From Candidatus Doudnabacteria bacterium (GTDB lineage Bacteria; Patescibacteriota; Doudnabacteria; UBA920; 2-01-FULL-46-14): 36,898 nt of DNA. Of the stretch, positions 17,755 to 26,206 are shown piece after piece (within the stretch, counting starts at the first letter, position 1; each line of letters opens with the position of its first letter). The stretch is from NCBI GenBank assembly GCA_023246055.1, contig JAHFJD010000006.1, positions 1-36,898 of the forward strand, given 5' to 3'. The notes beneath the pieces were generated by a model. The model was given only the letters and a program-made list of their open reading frames with translations. It ran no database searches and was not told the origin of the DNA. The position numbers were made by a program, and so were the translations under genes.

Positions 17755-18006
17755 CCAGGTAGTGGAAATTCGAGATATCTGCGCGCTTGGTTCTCGGGCC
17801 GCGTTGCGGCCTCTCGAACTTTCACTACCTGGCGAGCCAAGTAGTAGACCAGTCTGACTGGACACTACCTGGCGAGCCCAGGAAAGAAAAATCAATTTTG
17901 GTTTTCCACCCCTCATCGTGAGGAGGGGCTGGGGGAGGTTAACCCCCTCTTGCATCTCCCCCTCACGAGGGGGAGAGAAATCTTTTACTTCTCTTTTATG
18001 GGTTCG
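17755..18006. repeat. TA-associated intergenic repeat R3 with large nested inverted repeat
   Basis: Arms CCAGGTAGTGGAAATTCGAGA (17755-17775) and TCTCGAACTTTCACTACCTGG (17812-17832) are complementary at 19/21 positions and enclose GGCCGC-GTT-GCGGCC; shares blocks with R1 and R2. Confidence 0.9.
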
Positions 18007-18360
18007 CTATCCAGTTTGCTTTAATATCTCCACAATTTGCTTTTTTAATTTTGGTAAATCTTTCTCAACCACATCCCAAACAATTTTATGGTCAGTTCCA
18101 AAATACTCATGGATTAATAAATTTCTCATGCCGGCAACTTCGGCCCATGCGACCTCCGGATATTTTTGTCTAAAACTTGCCGGTATACTGCTTGCAGCTT
18201 CCCCGATTATTCCAATTCTTCTTTCCACTGCATCCTGCAATTTAAAGGATCTGAAAAAATCTTCTGCCGAACAGCCCTTAGTATAACTTTCAATCAAATC
18301 AATCGCTTCAGCAATGTCCAAAAGGTAATCCTTTACTCTCTGCTCATGCTTATCCCGCAT
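18007..18360 (-). CDS. HepT-like HEPN toxin (DUF86)
   Basis: 117 aa; 'AGMRNLLIHEYFGTD' Rx4HxY motif; follows MNT gene. Confidence 0.85.
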   Translation of the reverse strand: MRDKHEQRVKDYLLDIAEAIDLIESYTKGCSAEDFFRSFKLQDAVERRIGIIGEAASSIPASFRQKYPEVAWAEVAGMRNLLIHEYFGTDHKIVWDVVEKDLPKLKKQIVEILKQTG

Positions 18361-18643
18361 AAATCTGAACTGCTTCAGCTAAAACTCTCTCTTTTATCCT
18401 CGGTTTAACGGAATTGTAAGTCCCCACATCTACTTTTTTTTTCAAAGCTTTCTCTAAATCCAATTTCAATCCAACCAGATCAAACAGACTTGTCCCTTCC
18501 GGCAATTCTACCAAAATATCCACATCGCTGTCAGCAGTCGCTTCCCCTCTGGCCACCGAGCCGAAAAGAGACGATCTCAAAACTCCCGCTTCTTTGAGAA
18601 TGGGCAGGATCTGCTGTTTAATTTTCTCAATTTCTGGGGTCAT
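18350..18643 (-). CDS. MNT-type nucleotidyltransferase antitoxin
   Basis: 97 aa; 'SSLFGSVARGEATADSDVDILVELPEG'. Confidence 0.9.
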   Translation of the reverse strand: MTPEIEKIKQQILPILKEAGVLRSSLFGSVARGEATADSDVDILVELPEGTSLFDLVGLKLDLEKALKKKVDVGTYNSVKPRIKERVLAEAVQIYAG

Positions 18644-18655
18644 GTTTGTGTCCCA

Positions 18656-18666
18656 ACTCTAGCATA
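18656..18666 (-). promoter_or_regulatory. Putative -10-type element TATGCTAGAGT
   Basis: Conserved in TATGCTAGAGTTGGGACACAAACATGACC upstream of the MNT start codon; variant at 14151. Confidence 0.45.
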
Positions 18667-18681
18667 AAGGATTGAATTTGT

Positions 18682-20172
18682 CTAGGACGGAGTTGCGGTT
18701 AATGGTAAAAAACACGCGGTACGGTAATTTTCTGGAATCAGGCCGCAAAGCTCGATAATCTTTTCATCATTGTAAACCCAATGCAGTGCGTTAAACAAAT
18801 AACCAAAGCATTGCCATTGCTCTTCCGCACTGAACTTTCTGGAAAGACAATACGCAAAACCCTTCAAATGCTCTTGCCCCGGATGTCCGTGCGCGACCAA
18901 TCCGCCAGCAACTCCGCGGAAACAGCTTTCCTGCCATTGTGCTTTAAGCGCGCGGCAGACGGCAATGTAATTTTCTATCTCATCATTTACCAATGATTGA
19001 GTAACCGAGCCCGCAACAAAAGCGTTGATTATGATTTTGGCTGCATTCTCATCCTTGATGACAGAAATGTACCTCTTGATCACTGGGGTTAAATCAGCAA
19101 TTTGTCGGACGTAACGGGTGAGCGGCATCGCCAGTTCATATAAACAAGCTTGGAGGTGCGATTCATTCGCTTGCTGCTCGCAAAAAGAGAAAGGGTGCGC
19201 TTCGTCAGGTTTTAACCCGTATTCTTCGCTATACGTCCAGATGGCGATCACGTTGAATACTCCATCCAAACATTGCCGCACATCCGTTTCCATAGTTGAA
19301 ACCTGATCGCAGACGGTTAAACCGTTAGCAATCATCGCTTGCGCATCTCCCCATTGCTTTTCGCTTAAAGGTTCCGGTACCAGTCCGTGCCCTGCAGCGT
19401 GATAACAGGACTGTCTGATTTCAGGAATGGTTTTATTGTATTTTTTTTCCAGAAAGTCGCAGGTTTCATACACGACCTGCGGGTCAGGATTGTCTTCGAT
19501 CATATGCCCGATAAAACCATGATAAAATCCGTAATTGCAATAGACAGTCTCGGGCGGCAGTTCTAATTTCTCAAGTTCTTGAGACTTGCGGTACTCGGCA
19601 TAGGCGAAATCTCCGATCGTATGCGCGTGTTGGTGGCAACTGGTAAGAATAAAATCGGGGTCAGAAGCATAAATTTGGGTAAAAACTTGAAATGCGTATT
19701 TCACTCCTTTTTGCAGTAACGCGTCATTCAGCATATCCTCCCAACACTGTTCCTTTTTTTCCAAAGGCAACTTCCGCAAATCACTGCAAACGGAAATGAC
19801 TATTTTCTCGTTTTCTCCCACGACATTAATACGACCGATAAAATAGGCGGATAAATGATCGTGATAAAGCCACTCCCCTTCCTTATCAAACTCAAACGAC
19901 CAGGATTCGTGAGGCGGAATGGGCCGCTTCGGATCAAACTCGGGATAAGCTTTGTGTAAAGGATGAGAATTGGAAGCCGGCCAGAAAGGCTCTCCGTTAG
20001 TTGTGACAAACTCTACCACGTCTCCTCGCCTGATGGTTAGCTCTTTGGGATAAAAACCATCTTCTCGAAGTTCTACCCTTCGGTTTCCGCCCTGCGAGTT
20101 TTGAAAATAGCGATAACCAAAACCAGCCGCCAAAATCAAGATAACCAAAAATGCCACTAATCGCCGACGCAT
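18682..20172 (-). CDS. Exported fusion: His-rich cupredoxin domain + Cys/His-rich helical domain (paralogue P1)
   Basis: Start refined to ATG 20172 (MRRRLVAFLVILILAAGFGYRYF). 'FWPASNSHPLHKAYPEFDPKRPIPPHESWSFEFDKEGEWLYHDHL' cupredoxin; then 'CHQHAHTIGDFAY', 'CNYGFYHGFIGHM', 'CYHAAGHGLV', terminal 'LCGLIPENYRTACF'. Confidence 0.8.
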   Translation of the reverse strand: MRRRLVAFLVILILAAGFGYRYFQNSQGGNRRVELREDGFYPKELTIRRGDVVEFVTTNGEPFWPASNSHPLHKAYPEFDPKRPIPPHESWSFEFDKEGEWLYHDHLSAYFIGRINVVGENEKIVISVCSDLRKLPLEKKEQCWEDMLNDALLQKGVKYAFQVFTQIYASDPDFILTSCHQHAHTIGDFAYAEYRKSQELEKLELPPETVYCNYGFYHGFIGHMIEDNPDPQVVYETCDFLEKKYNKTIPEIRQSCYHAAGHGLVPEPLSEKQWGDAQAMIANGLTVCDQVSTMETDVRQCLDGVFNVIAIWTYSEEYGLKPDEAHPFSFCEQQANESHLQACLYELAMPLTRYVRQIADLTPVIKRYISVIKDENAAKIIINAFVAGSVTQSLVNDEIENYIAVCRALKAQWQESCFRGVAGGLVAHGHPGQEHLKGFAYCLSRKFSAEEQWQCFGYLFNALHWVYNDEKIIELCGLIPENYRTACFLPLTATPS

Positions 20173-21368
20173 CTTTCCCTCCATGACTGCGGGAGCAAGG
20201 TGCAATATTCCCTTTGCTCAACCGTTCCGGGATGAAAAATCTTTTTTGCTTGAGATGTCATTTCGCCGAGGCATTGCTCCTCAAAACCGGCCATTCGAGC
20301 TATTTCGCAAATACTCAAGGCTTTATGGACAAGACGGGGATCGATTTGCAACATGCGAAACGCACCAAAAGAATAGCATCTCCCCTGGACTTTTGTGGGC
20401 AAAGCCCGACAAAGTTTATCGTATTGGGCCACATCACTGTGATCCACCACCAGCACGACAGCAGCCATGCTTAGCGTTGTCTCTATGCATTTTTGCAGAA
20501 TCAGATCGGTTTTTGCGTATGCGCAAAACTCGATGATGGTCCGAGGGTTGATGAGGTGCTGCGGGTCGCTCGCATTGAGCATCTGATCCTTGAACATGGC
20601 CCAGGACTCGCTCATACACGACTCCCAATACAAACCGCTATATCGCCCGCATAATTCATCGCGGGTTTTCTTGTCTCTCGGTGCCACACCTGCGATCAAA
20701 GCAAAGTCCTCGGGCTCCAGGGGTTGATACAAGATCATAAACACTCCTTGGGAACACGTCTGCACGTAGTTTCGGCCATCGCTCTTTTGCCCGACATACT
20801 CACACAGGGCCAGTGACCGATCAATATCCGCACCAGTGATAAACATAAATAGATGCCCGAGGCCGTGATAACACATAGATCGTTCGTCCTCTACCGGCAC
20901 CCAGTTGTTTCTCGGTTCGCAAAGGTTCGGCAGTTCAGGCTCTAACGCCGCTAACTGATCCTCGTTTAGGACTTCGTCCTTGAATCTTTCCATCATCGCT
21001 CCATGCAGACAACCGTTATTGCACGTTGTGGTCGGGCAGCGAGTGATTACGTCTTTCCAAGCCTCCGGTGATTTTTCTGCTTCCCGGAATGAAAGCTTGT
21101 GAGCCAACACATGACAATACAGGAGCCTTGGGTCTTGGTCCTGGACGATCTTGGTCACCTCAAAAGCTTCTTCCATGGAGAGAGAATCCATGAGTTTGGG
21201 AATCTCCTGCTCATAACAGGTTACGGGATAGGAAAAATTCGTGCATCTTTGCATTACAACGCTCGCCAGCTCGCGAATGCTCTGCGGTCGCTTAAACTGC
21301 AGACTCACCCCAGCAAGCAGCATCAATCCCAGAACGACAAACGGAAAAATCTTCTTAATTTTAGACAT
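20157..21368 (-). CDS. Exported Cys/His-rich protein, type A (P2)
   Basis: Start refined to MSKIKK. 'YCHVLAHKLSFRE...RCPTTTCNNGCLHGAMMERF...MCYHGLGHLFMFITGADI...CSQGVFM'. Confidence 0.8.
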   Translation of the reverse strand: MSKIKKIFPFVVLGLMLLAGVSLQFKRPQSIRELASVVMQRCTNFSYPVTCYEQEIPKLMDSLSMEEAFEVTKIVQDQDPRLLYCHVLAHKLSFREAEKSPEAWKDVITRCPTTTCNNGCLHGAMMERFKDEVLNEDQLAALEPELPNLCEPRNNWVPVEDERSMCYHGLGHLFMFITGADIDRSLALCEYVGQKSDGRNYVQTCSQGVFMILYQPLEPEDFALIAGVAPRDKKTRDELCGRYSGLYWESCMSESWAMFKDQMLNASDPQHLINPRTIIEFCAYAKTDLILQKCIETTLSMAAVVLVVDHSDVAQYDKLCRALPTKVQGRCYSFGAFRMLQIDPRLVHKALSICEIARMAGFEEQCLGEMTSQAKKIFHPGTVEQREYCTLLPQSWRERCVGD

Positions 21369-21397
21369 ATTATTGAAATAATTATACCATAATAACA

Positions 21398-22993
21398 ATG
21401 AAGCTTTATGATTACATTTTTTTATTGCTGCTTGCCGCCGCTTTATTTGTCAGGATTTCTTATTTTGACTGGCCGCTCGGCGAGGGCGGAGCTGACTCCA
21501 GCCGTGATTATATAATCGCCAGCAAGATCCTCAACGATAAAGCCAGGCCTGGGTTTGGTCCCGACTCTGGGTTTGGTACTTACAACAGTCCTTCGTATTA
21601 TTATCTACTGGCATTTTTTTTATGGATAAGAAATGATTTTATCTTTTTACAATACGTTAACATCCTACTCCAGACGGCCGTCATCCTCTTGCTGTACGCG
21701 CTTACCAGAAGCGCGTTTGGCCAACCCGCTGCATTGCTCACCACTGGTCTGTTTGCCTTTTCCGAACCGATCATCAGGCAATCGCTTCATGTCTGGCAAC
21801 CTTACGTGATGCAATTTTTTTTCTATTTAGCAATATTGTTTCTACTCCTAGCCTACCGCAAACAAAATTATCGATACTTATTGTCAAGTCTGGTCATGAT
21901 AATTGTGGCCGGATCCTTGCATCTGTCGGCATTCGCCATGTTTCCTCTCATTTTCATTGCAAACCTATTTCTGCTTAAATCCTGGAAAGCCAGCCTTGAT
22001 CACTACATCGGCATCGTGGCCGCCGCGGGATCCAGTTTTTTGCTACTGTTCGGGACAATTTTCTCTAGTATCGGGTTCAGCCGGCCGGCTATCAAAACGA
22101 ATATCAGCGAGGTGCTGTGGCATCTTCCTTTCTGGCAGAAACTAATTTCCGAATTTTACAGCCTCCTCACCTTACCATTTAAAATGATCCTGTTTTCATT
22201 CGGCAACTCGCGTCACGATAACCTGGATATCAAGTACCTCGTAATCCTGGGGGTATTGATCTGCGGTTATTGCTTTTTCCAGAAATCACGGGAAAAACGC
22301 ATGATCCTAATGACTGTTTTGGGCTTGCTGATACAACCGGCTTTTTGGCTTTCTGTCGCTACCGCCAGCTCTCCCGAGATCGGCCTGAATATTCAGAGCC
22401 ATCATTTCACTCCCGTCTTCGGGCTCCTGTTCATCCTGGCGATTGTTCCGATTGCGGACATGCTTTCGCAAAATCGGTTCGCCACCATGATCGCCATAAT
22501 TCTCCTCTTTTCCCAAATCGTCTGGCCGGGCATGATCTCAGCTCAGGCCTGGGCCTCAAACCCAAAACACAAGCAAAATTATCAACATCTTGCGCAAGCC
22601 GCGCACGCCATAGAGGAGAAGGTCAATGAGCTGCATACAGAACAGCACCTGGAAAACTTTAGATTTTTTCAGCTAACCGTTTATCGCAGCGGCTCGAATC
22701 TGGTTTCCGACATGCTCTTCTGGAACGTTTTGGAGCAAGACATGAAATATCCCTTCGTGTATATCACACAACGTGGAGAACATATCATCAATGACGATCA
22801 ATACATCTTTTTGGTGTGTTTGGAGCATCAGGATATTCCTTATCCCGCAAAACAATGCCTGCAAGACTTTCGAGAGGCAAAGCATATACAAAATGTAAAC
22901 GACCGGAGTAATTATGCAGTCTTGGACAAGATTTATTCCGAATCGCCTTTCACTATTTTCCTGACCAAAAAGACCTCGATCTCTGGCCCTTAA
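21398..22993 (+). CDS. GT-C-type (ArnT/PMT-like) membrane glycosyltransferase
   Basis: 531 aa, about 10 hydrophobic segments, acidic loop after TM1 'DWPLGEGGADSSRDYIIASKIL'. Confidence 0.65.
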   Translation: MKLYDYIFLLLLAAALFVRISYFDWPLGEGGADSSRDYIIASKILNDKARPGFGPDSGFGTYNSPSYYYLLAFFLWIRNDFIFLQYVNILLQTAVILLLYALTRSAFGQPAALLTTGLFAFSEPIIRQSLHVWQPYVMQFFFYLAILFLLLAYRKQNYRYLLSSLVMIIVAGSLHLSAFAMFPLIFIANLFLLKSWKASLDHYIGIVAAAGSSFLLLFGTIFSSIGFSRPAIKTNISEVLWHLPFWQKLISEFYSLLTLPFKMILFSFGNSRHDNLDIKYLVILGVLICGYCFFQKSREKRMILMTVLGLLIQPAFWLSVATASSPEIGLNIQSHHFTPVFGLLFILAIVPIADMLSQNRFATMIAIILLFSQIVWPGMISAQAWASNPKHKQNYQHLAQAAHAIEEKVNELHTEQHLENFRFFQLTVYRSGSNLVSDMLFWNVLEQDMKYPFVYITQRGEHIINDDQYIFLVCLEHQDIPYPAKQCLQDFREAKHIQNVNDRSNYAVLDKIYSESPFTIFLTKKTSISGP

Positions 22994-24195
22994 CCCCGTT
23001 TAACCAGACATTGTTTCCCATATACCGGGGGCAGGTCATTGCACAGTTTCAAAAAATCCGCGGAGTTGACAGGGACATTGTATTCCGCGAAATTGACAAC
23101 AATTTGATAACATTTGTCTGCGCTTTGCGGATTTTTTGCAAGCTTGCAAAAAGCCACCGCCCGATCCACTAAATGAAGACCCCCGTGCAGCATGGCATTG
23201 GACATATCCCCAAAACATTGCCCTTGCTCCACGAGAGGGAACCCCTGACAATAATCGGCCAATTGCCCCGCATCGTAATTTGCCCCTTGAGCGCGCACAT
23301 AAAACATCATGCTATAACAGTGGTCCCGACTGGAAGCTCTGGCTCGGGAACAGTACTTCATGGTGCCGGAAGCAGTCTCGATCTCGTCCCGAAACAAAGA
23401 AAAACCTTCGGCCCAACACGCATCCTGCCAAGCTGGCTGCGCGAAACTGTGGCAAAATGCTAGAACGTCCTCCTTCTTGGTGGGGGCGACAGTTGCAGCC
23501 AGGGCCCGGTCGTCCGTATCAAGCGGTTGAAAGATTTGCATAAAAGCGCCCTCATAACACAAATTTTGAAAATCCTGACCAGTCCTTGTAAATGCCACGG
23601 ACCGGCACAATTCCAAGGCTTTCGGCATCTTTGCTCCAGTCATATAAACCGTCAAATGTCCTAGGCCATGAAAACATTCGGATTGTTCGAGGCCGGTAAT
23701 GCTCCATTTGTCGGTTCTGTCGCAGACCCCGATTAATTCCTGCTTGGCAATTTCAATCTGCTCATCCGTAAGGACCTCCCCTCGGAATCGCTCTTGCGCG
23801 GCCCCGTGCAAACAGCCGTTGGAGCAGATTCCTGTGGGGCAGCGATGGATCACCTCTGACCACTTGCTGATATCTTTTGCGGTTTCCTTGGCAGCGAGAT
23901 CATGGCCCAGGACATGACAGTAATTGTAGGTCGAGTCAGCGCCTTGAACGAGTTTTGCCACGGCAAATGCCTCCTCCATGGAAATTCGCTCCATGAGTTT
24001 CGGAATTTCTTTCTCATAACAAGTCGGATGGTAGTTGCTCCGTTGGCAGTTTTCCAAGACTGCGCGGGCCAGTGCTTGGATTGAGAGGGTCTCCCTCTCC
24101 TGCGATTTCTTGCCAGGACCAAAAAACCAAACAACAGCGAGTATACCCGCGAGTAAGATTAGACCAATATAACTGGATTTAGCTTTGAATTTCAT
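22990..24195 (-). CDS. Exported Cys/His-rich protein, type A (P3)
   Basis: 401 aa; 20 Cys counted; 'YCHVLGHDLAAKE...RCPTGICSNGCLHGAAQERF...ECFHGLGHLTVYMTGA...CYEGAFM'. Confidence 0.8.
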   Translation of the reverse strand: MKFKAKSSYIGLILLAGILAVVWFFGPGKKSQERETLSIQALARAVLENCQRSNYHPTCYEKEIPKLMERISMEEAFAVAKLVQGADSTYNYCHVLGHDLAAKETAKDISKWSEVIHRCPTGICSNGCLHGAAQERFRGEVLTDEQIEIAKQELIGVCDRTDKWSITGLEQSECFHGLGHLTVYMTGAKMPKALELCRSVAFTRTGQDFQNLCYEGAFMQIFQPLDTDDRALAATVAPTKKEDVLAFCHSFAQPAWQDACWAEGFSLFRDEIETASGTMKYCSRARASSRDHCYSMMFYVRAQGANYDAGQLADYCQGFPLVEQGQCFGDMSNAMLHGGLHLVDRAVAFCKLAKNPQSADKCYQIVVNFAEYNVPVNSADFLKLCNDLPPVYGKQCLVKRG

Positions 24196-25196
24196 AAATT
24201 CTGCAGACTCCCCTCAAGCACGCATTGATTTCTTTGTTTTTCTCTTAACCCTTTATTGCAAAGGATTTTCGCCTGCTCGTGGAAATTTGCACCGGCATCA
24301 AAAAACCCCCAATACCCGCCGCCCCGGCAGGATATTTGAGCGGCCTCTCCAGACATTTCACCACAGGCTTGTAGCACAGCTTCGGTTTCAAAATTTCCAG
24401 CTGACACTGCGCTTACTCCAATGCCGATGAAACAAATCTGGCGCAAATCTGATTCTGTCAAAGTTCGACAATATTCCCCCATTTCCGAATAATTTAATGA
24501 AAGACCTTTGTCCCACCATTCAGCTTGGGCATATACGCAAGAAAGGTGGAATCTATCAGGAATCTCAAAACAGGGACTGAATGGCTGGGTTTTATCAAAC
24601 TGTCGCGACTGTCTGCGTCCTCCGTTTTCATCGACGAATGTCGGAAAATTATATTCCATGAATACACCGCTCTGGCAACCAAACAACGGTTTCTGCCATT
24701 TCATTTTAGCACAAACGTTTAGAGCCTGCGATAAATCGTGACTAAAATATTCCACGAGACCATGACCGATGCCATGCTGACAACCTTGGCCGCCTAGACC
24801 AAATTTCTGAATACAGGCCTCGTCGAGCTGGGGGACGATCTCCAGTCCCTCACCCATTATTGCGGAAAGAAAAAACTGATGAAAACATCCAAAACCAAAC
24901 GCACTATCACAAACCGTTACTCCTTTTACTCCTTGGACTTCATACAGGGCCTGGCCGAAAGCGTGAGCTTGTATGTGCTGCTCTTCGACATTTTCCTTGG
25001 CCGTCTCCTGTTTAAAAATTTGGTAGGCCTGTTCTGGTCCTTGCCGTTGTATCTGCGAAGCCCAATCGGTTAAGGTGATCGGTTGTGGTCCTGGCACATG
25101 TACTTTGGATTGCAACGCAAACCCAACTCCGATCATCGACACTATTGCTACTAAAGAATAAAGGTAAGCTGTTACTTTTTGCTTCCGGAACTTAAT
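24192..25196 (-). CDS. Exported Cys/His-rich protein, type B (P4); proposed ATT start
   Basis: ORF 24192-25328 is open upstream, but AGGAGG lies 9 nt before ATT at 25196 (IKFRKQKVTAYLYSLVAIVSMIGVG signal). 'QHIQAHAFGQALY...CDSAFGFGCFHQFF...GCQHGIGHGLVEYF...CQSGVFMEYN'. Confidence 0.7.
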   Translation of the reverse strand: MKFRKQKVTAYLYSLVAIVSMIGVGFALQSKVHVPGPQPITLTDWASQIQRQGPEQAYQIFKQETAKENVEEQHIQAHAFGQALYEVQGVKGVTVCDSAFGFGCFHQFFLSAIMGEGLEIVPQLDEACIQKFGLGGQGCQHGIGHGLVEYFSHDLSQALNVCAKMKWQKPLFGCQSGVFMEYNFPTFVDENGGRRQSRQFDKTQPFSPCFEIPDRFHLSCVYAQAEWWDKGLSLNYSEMGEYCRTLTESDLRQICFIGIGVSAVSAGNFETEAVLQACGEMSGEAAQISCRGGGYWGFFDAGANFHEQAKILCNKGLREKQRNQCVLEGSLQNL

Positions 25197-26181
25197 GAGC
25201 GCAGCCCTCCTGCATTGATCCTGGTAAATCCCTGCATAACTGCAACTTCTTTTGTGAAAGTGTCGCGGGGAAACTAGTTGCTGCTTCGGCTTTACAAAGA
25301 ATCCGGTCGGCTTGATTTGGCATGGCATTGCATGCGGTAATAATTCCAGAGAAATCGTAGTTAAAATTTACTCCCAAGCTGTAGCCCAGACTGCGAATGC
25401 AAATATCCCCGAGTTTCGACGTCGGCGCTTGTCGGCACAATTCTCCAACTTTATGAAAATCTCTTTGAAAAACATTTTTCCACCAATGCGGCTGCTCGTT
25501 ATAACAAGCGGGAAGATATTTTTCCGGAAGCGAACGACACGGCTCCTGCGGATCAGAGTCGCCCAAACGGCGACCCGAATCCATGGAACCCGAAGGATCA
25601 ACCAAAGTTTGCCGGTTGTACTCCATAAATACGCCATTTTTGCATCCACCAATTTCATTTATATCCGAAATCGTATCGCAGACAGCCAAGGCTTTCAGAA
25701 GATTCTCTCGATCGTACCCGAGGTAACCGACAAGCCCGTGACCGATGCCATGCTCGCATATCATATCTCCTTCTCCAAATTTCTGCTTGCATACTGAATC
25801 GAGCTCCGGGATCACTGCCAAGCCCTGATCTGTGATCACCTCACCGATAAAACTGTGATAACAACCGAAATTGAAAGCCTCGTCGCAGACCGAAATCCCT
25901 GAAAATCCCTGCTTATCATAGAGCGCGATTCCAAACACGTGCGCGATATAATGCTGCTGCCCAAGGTCGGGAATTCCGGCTGTCTCTGATTTAAATTCTA
26001 AATATGCTTGTTCTGCGCCGCGCTCCGTTATCACCCCGCTCCATTTTTTGATCTCGGTTAAAAGAGAGTCATTACCGCTCAAGCGGGCTTGGTGTATGGT
26101 AACATTCTTATGGAAAAACCAAAACAGACCTCCCAAGATCAATAGCATCACGATCACAGCAACTTTCGTGTCATAATTCAT
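25192..26181 (-). CDS. Exported Cys/His-rich protein, type B (P5)
   Basis: Start refined to MNYDTKVAVIVMLLILGGLFWFF. 'QHYIAHVFGIALY...CDEAFNFGCYHSFI...ICEHGIGHGLVGYL...CKNGVFMEYN'. Confidence 0.8.
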   Translation of the reverse strand: MNYDTKVAVIVMLLILGGLFWFFHKNVTIHQARLSGNDSLLTEIKKWSGVITERGAEQAYLEFKSETAGIPDLGQQHYIAHVFGIALYDKQGFSGISVCDEAFNFGCYHSFIGEVITDQGLAVIPELDSVCKQKFGEGDMICEHGIGHGLVGYLGYDRENLLKALAVCDTISDINEIGGCKNGVFMEYNRQTLVDPSGSMDSGRRLGDSDPQEPCRSLPEKYLPACYNEQPHWWKNVFQRDFHKVGELCRQAPTSKLGDICIRSLGYSLGVNFNYDFSGIITACNAMPNQADRILCKAEAATSFPATLSQKKLQLCRDLPGSMQEGCAH

Positions 26182-26206
26182 AAGACAAGCCCTGACGCGC
26201 TGTCTC

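Noticed and set aside
12265-18006. Calling the R elements true integron attC sites
   Set aside because: No integron integrase and no clear R'/R'' core-site consensus seen; only the cassette-like arrangement and folded structure are supported.
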